Shown here in pieces: positions 1 through 6,343 of a DNA stretch of 7,504 nt; the stretch's first letter is position 1, and every line of letters starts with the position of its first letter. The notes under the pieces are model-generated. The model worked only from the letters and a program-made list of their open reading frames with translations. It made no database searches and had not been told where the DNA came from. Source of the stretch: Verrucomicrobiota bacterium. GTDB lineage: Bacteria; Verrucomicrobiota; Verrucomicrobiia; Verrucomicrobiales; Verrucomicrobiaceae. The stretch covers positions 1 through 7,504 of the forward strand of contig VFKY01000267.1 in assembly GCA_009885275.1 (NCBI GenBank), in the 5' to 3' direction. The translations under genes and the position numbers were made by a program.

Positions 1-2
1 CC

Positions 3-485
3 GATGCAGCCACCGCAGATGAAATTCTGAGACAGGCAGTGGATGCGGAAAATTGGATCGCCGCTGAGGAACGCGTGCGCCAATTACTTTTTGAGAAGCC
101 GGACGAGTTCTGGAATCTTCCCAAGTTGCAGGAGATTTATCAGACCGACAGAAGACCCAGCTTGCGGGAGATTTTGTTACACATTTTTGGGCTGGCCCCT
201 GTGATCAAAACCAGAGAGCAACTGGCCGGAGAGGCCTTCGAACTTTTCGTCACGACCCAATCTGTGAATGCGGTTCACGGGCGTGAAATGAGGGCTCTCT
301 TCGTGGCTTTCCTTCTCGATCCTGCTTGTCGGTTGCTTGTGGAAGAGGGACGCTTTGCGGAGCTTCGGTCAAGAGATGCTGGACTCTACCAAGCGTTGGC
401 CGAGTTATCTCCAGAAGAACGCGCCACCATAATTGGCTATCTCCAGAGCACGGTTCCACTCTCGGAGTATGAACAGGTGGCTTGA
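3..485 (+). CDS. C-terminal part of a probable type I restriction enzyme R subunit (EcoEI-type HsdR), 5' truncated by window edge
   Basis: The reading frame is open from the left edge (first full codon at position 3) and gives 160 residues before TGA. A GTG at 39 could be taken as a start, but the open frame upstream and lack of a ribosome site make an N-terminally cut gene more likely. The fragment is soluble and mostly helical. Its pattern, an aromatic-rich 'L.EIY' segment, then 'SLREILLHIFGL', an acidic/helical 'EAFELFV' segment, and a final 'IIGYLQSTVPLSEY', resembles what I recall of the C-terminal domain of EcoEI-type HsdR proteins, which ends in a similar Ile-x-Tyr-hydrophobic-x-x-x-Val-x-Leu pattern. 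In that family this domain follows the helicase motor and helps hold the R subunit in the restriction complex. The nuclease and helicase motifs would lie outside the window, so the assignment rests on the tail alone. No hsdM or hsdS is visible downstream; any partners would be to the left. The gene converges on the PBP gene. Confidence 0.55.
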   Translation, partial: DAATADEILRQAVDAENWIAAEERVRQLLFEKPDEFWNLPKLQEIYQTDRRPSLREILLHIFGLAPVIKTREQLAGEAFELFVTTQSVNAVHGREMRALFVAFLLDPACRLLVEEGRFAELRSRDAGLYQALAELSPEERATIIGYLQSTVPLSEYEQVA

Positions 486-499
486 GGACAAAATACCGA

Positions 500-2674
500 T
501 TACTTGAAGAGTCCTTTAAATCGCCCCCACAAACCGCCGCTGGATGGCGCTCTTTGTTTTTCCATCTTGCCTCCACTTCCATGTAAGGAACAAAACATGA
601 CTGGCACCAGTTCATCAGGCAATTCATCCACATAGTCTTGACCAGCACTCTGACATCCGTTTGATGAGAGATTCCCTGTCATTTGGCAAAGGTGTACTTT
701 CGTCATCATCGACTCAGCCTTGGGCGCAATGGCTTTATAGTTCAACTCCACCGCCCCATTCATCACATCGGCCCAGACGGGCAATGCCAGCTTTCCGCCG
801 TAACCACCCTCGACGATCGTCTGCGGCGTATCCAGTCCGACCCATACGCCACAGGTGAGCTCACTGGTGTAACCGACAAACCAGGCGTCGTGATAGTCAT
901 TGGTGGTGCCCGTTTTGCCGCCGGCCTTTTCTTTGAAACCATACTCGCTCCGAGCTGAGGCGGCGGTCCCTTCATTCATGACTTTCTCAAGCATACGGGA
1001 AGTTAGCATGGCGGCACCACGAGAAATCGCCTGCGATTCCAGTACCGGAGTTTCATAGACATTCTCATTGTTACCATCCGCAATGCGTTCAATCAGAAAT
1101 GGGCGGCGGCGGACTCCCTGAGTTGCAAAAACACTCATGGCACTGGTAAGCGCTTTCAAATTGCCACCCATGTTACCGATGTAGATTTGCGGAGTTCGAA
1201 TCTCCGCCTCTCCAAGTCCAGCGTTACGGAGGGTGTCCAGTACATGATCAAGACCCGCAAAATTACCGACACGTACAGTCATAGCGTTGCGACTACGCAC
1301 CAATCCCACCGTGGCGGGCTGCATACCGAGAAATTTCCCATCTGAATTTTCCGGACTCCAGTAACCATTCGCATCCTTCAACTCATCACGACGGATCGGG
1401 GCATCTTCCACCAGCGTTCCCGGTAACAATCCTTGCTCAATCGCAGAGGCATAGACAAACGGTTTGATCGTGGAACCGATCGGTCTGTTACCCTGCATAG
1501 CACGGTTGAAACGGCTGTGCTGACAATCTCTCCCACCTACAACGGCGAGCAATCCGCCAGTGCTATTGTTCACGACGGCGATGGCTCCTTGCAAATATGG
1601 CACGCGCGTTGGCTCACTCACGGTATCCCATTCCGCATCAAACTGTGCCTTCGATATATGCTTATATCCAGGAAGCTTTTCCACTTCCAATAATCGAGCC
1701 GTGAGAGACTGCTCGGCGATGAATTGAATGTCTTTATCCAGCGTCGTGTGGATCGTCAGGCCTCCGTCCTCAATGTCCTGACTGTTGAGAATCACATCGA
1801 GATCACGCCGCACGGCCTCCATCATATAGTTTTCTTGAGAGTGTACCACGGGGCTCGCTGCAACAGCCATGTCTTCCACCTTGGCCGCATCAGCCTCCGC
1901 TTGAGTGATGAATTCTTTTACGACCATGCGATCCAGCACGTTGTCTCTTTCGCGAATGGCTCCCTCCCAATTCCGGAAGGGTGAATAACGATTAGGGCTA
2001 CGGATAATCCCTGCGATCATGGCCGATTCGCCAAGTGTGAGTTGTGATGCGGGACGACCAAAGTACCCCTTACTCGCTCGCTCGATGCCATATAAACCGG
2101 TGCCAAAAAAGATACGATTCATATATAGCTCGATAATCTCATCCTTGCTTTTAGCCGCTTCGATACGACGGGCTAGTAACGCTTCTACAAGCTTCCTATG
2201 CGCGGTCTTCGTATTCAGATTGTCGAAACTATTACGCGCTAACTGCATCGTAAGTGTGCTTGCTCCCTGCACCATTTTTTGCTCCTTCAAATCCCGCCAC
2301 AATGCTCGAGCTACGCCAATATAATCCACCCCGCCATGATCATAAAAACGGCTGTCTTCACGGGCGAGCAATGCCTTCACAAAGTAAGGCGACACCTGAT
2401 CAAGTGTCACTATTTCACGATTCTCCCCATGCAGTTTTCCAATCTCACGACCTTTGCAATCCAAAACAATCGAACGCTGCTTCATAGCGCCGAGTTTCGA
2501 TAAATCATACTGAGCCGCCACTTGCCCATAAACGGCAAGCACGACAGCGCTGATAATCAAGCCAAGCAGAGTTACAATAAGCAGTAGGCGCGTGATAATG
2601 CGCCAAAAACGACGACGGGCTTTTTTTGAAGAATCGTAGGGCTGCGGATTGGACATGAACATAGATTCCATCAT
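500..2674 (-). CDS. Class A penicillin-binding protein (bifunctional GT51 transglycosylase / transpeptidase), PBP1A-like
   Basis: This enzyme polymerises lipid II into glycan strands and cross-links the stem peptides on the outer face of the inner membrane. Numbering is from the longest frame (731 aa, TTG at 2695). A basic stretch precedes one membrane segment (about 31-56). The GT51 domain (about 75-250) shows the catalytic Glu in 'REDSRFYDH' (E113), then 'GASTLTMQLARN' (144-155) and 'ELYMNRIFFGTGLYG' (189-203). The transpeptidase domain (about 365-650) has all three penicillin-binding motifs: 'STIK' (S408 nucleophile, K411), 'SRN' (468-470) and 'KTG' (594-596). The tail has Cys at 670, 681 and 702 and a basic amphipathic end 'GRFKGLFK'. 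Length and domain order are normal, so the gene looks intact and active. The TTG start has no ribosome site; I prefer the ATG at 2674 (residue 8), preceded by AAAGAG about 9 nt upstream, but ATGs at 2671, 2662 and 2656 are also possible and the last is led by GGA. It is monocistronic here, divergent from nadC. Confidence 0.95.
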   Translation of the reverse strand: MMESMFMSNPQPYDSSKKARRRFWRIITRLLLIVTLLGLIISAVVLAVYGQVAAQYDLSKLGAMKQRSIVLDCKGREIGKLHGENREIVTLDQVSPYFVKALLAREDSRFYDHGGVDYIGVARALWRDLKEQKMVQGASTLTMQLARNSFDNLNTKTAHRKLVEALLARRIEAAKSKDEIIELYMNRIFFGTGLYGIERASKGYFGRPASQLTLGESAMIAGIIRSPNRYSPFRNWEGAIRERDNVLDRMVVKEFITQAEADAAKVEDMAVAASPVVHSQENYMMEAVRRDLDVILNSQDIEDGGLTIHTTLDKDIQFIAEQSLTARLLEVEKLPGYKHISKAQFDAEWDTVSEPTRVPYLQGAIAVVNNSTGGLLAVVGGRDCQHSRFNRAMQGNRPIGSTIKPFVYASAIEQGLLPGTLVEDAPIRRDELKDANGYWSPENSDGKFLGMQPATVGLVRSRNAMTVRVGNFAGLDHVLDTLRNAGLGEAEIRTPQIYIGNMGGNLKALTSAMSVFATQGVRRRPFLIERIADGNNENVYETPVLESQAISRGAAMLTSRMLEKVMNEGTAASARSEYGFKEKAGGKTGTTNDYHDAWFVGYTSELTCGVWVGLDTPQTIVEGGYGGKLALPVWADVMNGAVELNYKAIAPKAESMMTKVHLCQMTGNLSSNGCQSAGQDYVDELPDELVPVMFCSLHGSGGKMEKQRAPSSGGLWGRFKGLFK

Positions 2675-2713
2675 CTCTGCTCGCTCTTTATGCAAGCCGT
2701 GAGAAGACTGGAT

Positions 2714-2730
2714 GAATTTACTGTAAAATC
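2714..2730. promoter_or_regulatory. 17-bp near-perfect palindrome, candidate operator between PBP gene and nadC
   Basis: The sequence GAATTTACTGTAAAATC is an inverted repeat around the T at 2722. The inner arms TTTAC and GTAAA are exact, and seven of eight base pairs match overall, with one mismatch (2716/2728). It lies in the spacer between two divergent genes and overlaps the candidate PBP -10 element, a typical repressor-operator arrangement. NAD synthesis genes are regulated by dedicated repressors in many bacteria, so a nadC regulator is one possibility, but I cannot match this site to a known consensus. AT-rich palindromes of this size also arise by chance. Confidence 0.3.
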
Positions 2731-2748
2731 TGCGTGAGTGTCATTCAA
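2720..2748 (-). promoter_or_regulatory. Candidate sigma70-type promoter for the PBP gene
   Basis: On the minus strand, TTGAAT (plus positions 2743-2748) is separated by 17 bp from TACAGT (2720-2725). Each matches four of six consensus bases, and the spacing is ideal. Transcription would begin near 2712 and leave a leader of roughly 38 nt before the ATG at 2674, or about 17 nt before the TTG at 2695. This is a by-eye match in a short divergent spacer, where a promoter is expected, so the position is plausible but unproven. The -10 element lies inside the palindrome described separately. Confidence 0.3.
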
Positions 2749-2774
2749 TTTGATTCAAGCTCTTCCTTTCTTCT

Positions 2775-3629
2775 ATGAATACGTCAGCATTACCTCCAGA
2801 AGTTCTTAACCTCATTCACGCTGCTATCGCGGAAGATGTTGGTGAAGGCGATCTCACTTCTCTGTATTTTGTGCCCCATGATTCTGTCTCCACCGCTCGT
2901 ATCTTTGCTAAAGACTCCGGCATAGTGGCAGGCGCGGAAATTGCCGCGAAAGTATTTACAGAGATCGATGCCACACTTTCAGTGCATGTGGAACGGCACG
3001 ACGGCATCCCGTTTGAAGCTGGTGATACATTGCTTCAAGTGGCGGGCCTGACTCGGAGTATTCTTACCGCAGAGCGTGTTGCTTTGAATTTTCTACAGCG
3101 ACTCTGTGCCATTGCATCGCAGACCCATCTTTATGTCTCCGCGGTGCAGCCACATCCAGTCAAAATACTCGACACCCGAAAAACAACACCCGGCTGGCGC
3201 TGGCTGGAAAAACAAGCTGTTAAATCAGGCGGGGGCACGAATCATCGCATGGGGCTTTACGACATGATCATGGTCAAAGACAATCATTTGCTCGCGGATG
3301 ATCGTCAGGAGGATCTTCAAAACGCGATCGATACCGTGAAATACAAACGTCCCGGGGTCAAAGTCGAACTAGAAGCGGACACGTTGGAACAAGTAACGCG
3401 TTTTCTCAGTCTGCGCGGGGTTGATGTGATATTGCTCGACAACATGCCGCCCGCAGAACTCCTCAAGGCTGTCGCCCTCGTCAAAGGTCGTGTCATGCTC
3501 GAAGCCAGTGGTGGCATCAACCTCAACACCATCAAAGCAGTCGCGGCCACCGGGGTGAACGCCATCTCTGTGGGTGCGCTCACGCATTCCGTCAAAGCAC
3601 TGGACCTGTCACTGGAGTTGATTGCTTAA
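2775..3629 (+). CDS. nadC: Nicotinate-nucleotide pyrophosphorylase (carboxylating), quinolinate phosphoribosyltransferase
   Basis: NadC converts quinolinate and PRPP into nicotinate mononucleotide, CO2 and pyrophosphate in the cytoplasm, the step where de novo NAD synthesis joins the salvage route. The 284-residue length is normal for the family. The N-terminal 'AEDVGEGDLTS' (19-29) and 'LNFLQRLCAIAS' (104-115) are typical. The barrel domain carries the substrate-binding residues: 'DTRKTTPG' (133-140), 'NHRMGLYD' (156-163, His157/Arg158), 'VKDNH' (167-171), 'ELE' (198-200), 'LLDNM' (220-224), 'EASGGI' (243-248) and 'SVGALTHS' (265-272). No key residue appears to be missing. The ATG at 2775 fits the family N-terminus, but no Shine-Dalgarno precedes it; the 15 bases before it are all pyrimidines. 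nadA and nadB are not in the window, so this is a stand-alone nadC. It is divergent from the PBP gene, and hairpin-forming sequence follows its stop. Confidence 0.96.
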   Translation: MNTSALPPEVLNLIHAAIAEDVGEGDLTSLYFVPHDSVSTARIFAKDSGIVAGAEIAAKVFTEIDATLSVHVERHDGIPFEAGDTLLQVAGLTRSILTAERVALNFLQRLCAIASQTHLYVSAVQPHPVKILDTRKTTPGWRWLEKQAVKSGGGTNHRMGLYDMIMVKDNHLLADDRQEDLQNAIDTVKYKRPGVKVELEADTLEQVTRFLSLRGVDVILLDNMPPAELLKAVALVKGRVMLEASGGINLNTIKAVAATGVNAISVGALTHSVKALDLSLELIA

Positions 3630-3633
3630 TGAA

Positions 3634-3666
3634 TAACGATCGCCATTCGTTACTATTTTGAATAGT
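3634..3666 (+). terminator. Two adjacent short hairpins after nadC, possible weak terminator
   Basis: Just after the nadC stop, TAACGA (3634-3639) pairs with TCGTTA (3647-3652) across a 7-nt loop. Directly after, ACTATT (3652-3657) pairs with AATAGT (3661-3666) across a TTG loop; the two stems share the base at 3652, so they are alternatives or stack end to end. Both stems are exact but only 6 bp and AT-rich, and no U-run follows immediately; the nearest T-run is at 3676-3679. A strong intrinsic terminator is therefore not supported, but structured RNA at a gene end is. Confidence 0.25.
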
Positions 3667-3692
3667 TGTAAGCCCTTTTATGTGAGTATAGA
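3666..3692 (+). promoter_or_regulatory. Weak candidate promoter for the SGNH/MBOAT operon
   Basis: TTGTAA (3666-3671) and TATAGA (3687-3692) resemble -35 and -10 hexamers, though their 15-bp spacing is shorter than ideal. They lie in the 93-bp spacer between nadC and the SGNH gene, where a promoter for the two-gene unit would be expected if the operon is independent of nadC. Read-through from nadC is the alternative. By-eye match only. Confidence 0.2.
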
Positions 3693-3722
3693 GCGCTCAT
3701 CATAACGCTAGTTTGACTTGAT

Positions 3723-4790
3723 ATGAATTTTGAAAAGCGATCCCGCCGTGAGGCTTTATATTTACTAGGAGTCTGCGGAGCGCCCCTCCTTGCAGCTTCT
3801 CCTTTCGCGTTTTTTAAGAGTAATTATTCTCCGCTAACTTTCGCTGATGCTAACTTGTCAAATATTCGGCGCCGTCAGCCTGAGGTCGTGATCGTTGGAA
3901 ATTCCATGGTATTTGGCCGCATGGATACTGATTATTTAGAGGGGCTCTTGAAGCCTAGAATAATGATGTCATTTACGGATGGCGGATCGCGTTCACTTCA
4001 CTGGTTCCTCATTCTTAAAAACTACTTGGCAGCATATTCTCCCGCTCCAAAACTAGTTGTTATTGTCTATCGAGATTACGACTTTGGCATCCCCAATTTG
4101 CAGCTTGATGGACAGTATCTTGAGAAGCTTCGTCACGTCATGCGGCCTGATGATGAGGAACGGTTGAAGCAGGCCCTAAACCATGAAAACAAAAACGTTC
4201 TTAAAACATGGTTAAACAATCATTTCACGGCCACACATGAAAACGCCCACCTTAACCAAAAGTTAGGCGACCTCTTGTATGACGTCGTGGGTAAGCTTGG
4301 CCCTGTTTCGGATGATGCGTTGCAGCTTTATACAAAACAAATTTTTGATCTCGATCAAATACGAGCCGACATTCCTGAGGAGAGTGAGCAGTCTAATAAA
4401 GATGATGATTCGGATGACATAAAGTTTACTGCCGATTCGCAGCAAAACCTTTTACAAGACTTTGTTTCAATTGCCGATTCTAAGGATATAAAACTCGTGT
4501 TTTATCGAGTGAAGCGCCGTCCATCTGCCAAGGGTGACAAAGCCCAGCGCCCAGCCATTTTATCCTACACGTCCGATTTTAAAGCATGGGCAGAATCAGC
4601 GGGGCACTATCATATCGACGAATCTGATGATGCTCGCATTACGCTTGCCATGTTTAACGACGGGGATCATCTGCATAAGGCACACTTTCGCGCTTATACC
4701 GACTTGTTTGCAGCAAGGCTAAGTCCCTATTTGCCAGAACCTGATGACGTGAAAAATAAAGAAGCCCGTATGGGAAAAGTATCGAAGTAG
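3723..4790 (+). CDS. Exported SGNH-hydrolase-like protein, probable O-acyltransferase partner of the downstream MBOAT protein
   Basis: The 355-residue product has a basic N-terminus with 'SRREALYLLG' (7-16), a hydrophobic stretch to about residue 31, and then a probable extracytoplasmic domain. The paired arginines before the hydrophobic core resemble a Tat signal or a signal anchor. The domain opens with a hydrophobic strand ending in 'GNSM' (59-62), which fits SGNH block I with Ser61 as nucleophile. Near the C-terminus 'NDGDHLHKAHF' (312-322) fits the final block, with Asp313 and His316 as the likely D-x-x-H pair. An acidic stretch (about 218-233) suggests a surface loop. In AlgJ, AlgX and similar proteins such a domain transfers acetyl groups delivered by an MBOAT partner to a polysaccharide; the MBOAT gene starts 10 bp downstream, which supports that role. 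The acceptor is unknown. No Shine-Dalgarno precedes the ATG. The gene looks more AT-rich than nadC. A plain esterase role is possible but less likely. Confidence 0.75.
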   Translation: MNFEKRSRREALYLLGVCGAPLLAASPFAFFKSNYSPLTFADANLSNIRRRQPEVVIVGNSMVFGRMDTDYLEGLLKPRIMMSFTDGGSRSLHWFLILKNYLAAYSPAPKLVVIVYRDYDFGIPNLQLDGQYLEKLRHVMRPDDEERLKQALNHENKNVLKTWLNNHFTATHENAHLNQKLGDLLYDVVGKLGPVSDDALQLYTKQIFDLDQIRADIPEESEQSNKDDDSDDIKFTADSQQNLLQDFVSIADSKDIKLVFYRVKRRPSAKGDKAQRPAILSYTSDFKAWAESAGHYHIDESDDARITLAMFNDGDHLHKAHFRAYTDLFAARLSPYLPEPDDVKNKEARMGKVSK

Positions 4791-4800
4791 ATATCTAAGC

Positions 4801-6228
4801 ATGATTTTTCACAGTTATGATTACTTGATATTTTTAGTTACCATCTTGGCGGCTTACTGGCTCTTGCCAAGACGTGGACAAAATATACTACTCCTGGCGG
4901 CAAGCTACGTGTTCTATGGGTATGTCCACGTATGGTTTCTTGGGATGATCACTTTTACTTCGACGATTGACTGGTTTACCGCCAATCAGATCGTTAAACG
5001 ACCGCAGCATAAGAAGCTGTTTTTAGCGCTGACCTTGGGGACGAATTTCGCAATCTTATGCTCCTTCAAATACCTGGATTTTTTTACAGGGGGTCACGCC
5101 TTACAAATTCTGCACGGCATTGGGTTTACCTCGTTCACCGCTGCCGATGTGCAGGCGTTGCTTCCTGTGGGGATTTCATTTTATACTTATCAAAGCGCAT
5201 CCTACGTTGTTGACGTGTATCGAGGTCAATTAGCCCCTCGCAAGAACTGGCTCGACTACTTGTTATTTGTTTCATTTTTCCCACAACTTGTGGCCGGCCC
5301 CATTGAACGGGCAGGGCATCTTCTGGCTCAAGTAGAGGGGCAGCGCATATTTGATACACGTAAGGCACGGGGCGCGGTGGTTTTAATCCTGTGGGGTTAC
5401 ATGAAGAAACTGGCTATTGCAGATAATGCCGCCATGACCTGCAACAAAGTGTTTAGCTTGGAGAATCCTTCATGGCCCGTGCTCTGGGCTGGTGTCTTTG
5501 CATTTGCTATTCAAATTTATGCCGACTTCTCCGCTTACACTGATATTGCCAGAGGCACAGCTCGGCTTTTTGGATTTGAATTGATGCAGAATTTCAATCA
5601 TCCCTATCAAGCAGCTTCTCCAGGTGAGTTTTGGCGACGCTGGCATATCTCACTTTCCACATGGTTTAGAGATTACATTTATATATCCTTGGGTGGATCA
5701 CATTGTAATTCTGCCCGTATTGCCCTTAACATCATGGCGACCTTCCTGTTGTCAGGACTCTGGCATGGAGCCTCATGGAATTACATCTTATGGGGAGGTT
5801 ACCATGGCTGCCTTTTAGTAGTATGGCGATTCTGGGAAAACGGTCCTTCGAGCATTAGGCCACAACGTCTCTGGCCTTGGGTACAAGTGCTTTTCACCTT
5901 CGCATTGATCAATATAGGTTGGCTCATGTTTCGAGAGACGAATCTTTCTATGTTAATGAAATACTTCATGTTAAATCCACTTCAAGCCACTGCGGCAGAT
6001 TGGCAGACGGGAGTCTATTTGGTCTTACTTGTTAGCATATACTCCTGGCCACTTTTGATTCACGCTAAAGTCGATCAATGGCTCGCTCGTCATCCTGCTA
6101 CGATCCAGCAACATTTCCCTGGCGGAAAATGGGCGTTTGCTCAAGCTGGGCTAGCAACGTTACTGTTACTAGCCATTATCTTATTGAGTAGCCCGTTTTC
6201 CTCCGACTTTATCTATTTTCAGTTTTGA
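4801..6228 (+). CDS. MBOAT family membrane-bound O-acyltransferase (AlgI-like)
   Basis: The 475-residue protein is a multi-pass inner membrane protein with hydrophobic segments from the N-terminal 'YLIFLVTILAAYWLL' to the final 'LATLLLLAIILL' (451-462). AlgI-type landmarks occur in order: 'LPVGISFYTYQS' (121-132), 'FFPQLVAGPIER' (159-170), 'ADFSAYTDIARG' (241-252), 'GEFWRRWHISLSTWFRDY' (275-292, His282) and 'LSGLWHGASWNYILWG' (317-332). His322 in this last motif is the residue regarded as catalytic in MBOAT enzymes. Such proteins take an acyl group, usually acetyl from acetyl-CoA in the cytoplasm, and pass it to the outer face for O-acylation of alginate, cellulose, teichoic acid (DltB) or other polymers. 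Length matches AlgI. The start lies 10 bp after the SGNH stop without a recognisable Shine-Dalgarno, suggesting translational coupling in a two-gene operon. No glycan synthesis genes are in view, so the substrate cannot be named. It looks complete and intact. Confidence 0.93.
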   Translation: MIFHSYDYLIFLVTILAAYWLLPRRGQNILLLAASYVFYGYVHVWFLGMITFTSTIDWFTANQIVKRPQHKKLFLALTLGTNFAILCSFKYLDFFTGGHALQILHGIGFTSFTAADVQALLPVGISFYTYQSASYVVDVYRGQLAPRKNWLDYLLFVSFFPQLVAGPIERAGHLLAQVEGQRIFDTRKARGAVVLILWGYMKKLAIADNAAMTCNKVFSLENPSWPVLWAGVFAFAIQIYADFSAYTDIARGTARLFGFELMQNFNHPYQAASPGEFWRRWHISLSTWFRDYIYISLGGSHCNSARIALNIMATFLLSGLWHGASWNYILWGGYHGCLLVVWRFWENGPSSIRPQRLWPWVQVLFTFALINIGWLMFRETNLSMLMKYFMLNPLQATAADWQTGVYLVLLVSIYSWPLLIHAKVDQWLARHPATIQQHFPGGKWAFAQAGLATLLLLAIILLSSPFSSDFIYFQF

Positions 6229-6229
6229 T

Positions 6230-6249
6230 TTTCTGCAAAACATCAGAAA
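6230..6249 (+). other. Short hairpin right after the MBOAT gene
   Basis: TTTCTG (6230-6235) pairs exactly with CAGAAA (6244-6249) across an 8-nt loop, beginning two bases after the MBOAT stop. The stem is short and AT-rich and no T-run follows, so it would be at best a weak terminator. The remaining spacer to the next gene, about 95 bp, shows no promoter that I would defend. Confidence 0.15.
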
Positions 6250-6343
6250 GGTATCGTTCCAAAAATATGTTGTCTGTGGTTTCCAGCTTGAGAGAGGGAC
6301 TCACCAAGTGCTATATCCATCGTTCGCATTCATGATCCATCCT

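Noticed and set aside
39..485. A complete small protein starting at the GTG at 39
   Set aside because: The frame stays open to the left edge, no ribosome site precedes the GTG, and the sequence looks like a domain tail, so a truncated larger gene is more likely.
250..975. Open frames overlapping the HsdR-like tail and the 3' end of the PBP gene on both strands
   Set aside because: They conflict with the better-supported genes and have no family-like sequence.
1433..2503. Several plus-strand open frames of 74-101 codons opposite the PBP gene
   Set aside because: They lie antisense to a strongly conserved coding region, show no recognisable domain and have no ribosome sites; they are shadows of the PBP codons.
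2724..2729. TAAAAT as a -10 element for nadC
   Set aside because: It matches the -10 consensus well, but no acceptable -35 hexamer lies 16-18 bp upstream, so I did not call a nadC promoter.
3317..3595. Two minus-strand open frames opposite nadC
   Set aside because: They are antisense to conserved NadC motifs and have low-complexity composition typical of shadow frames.
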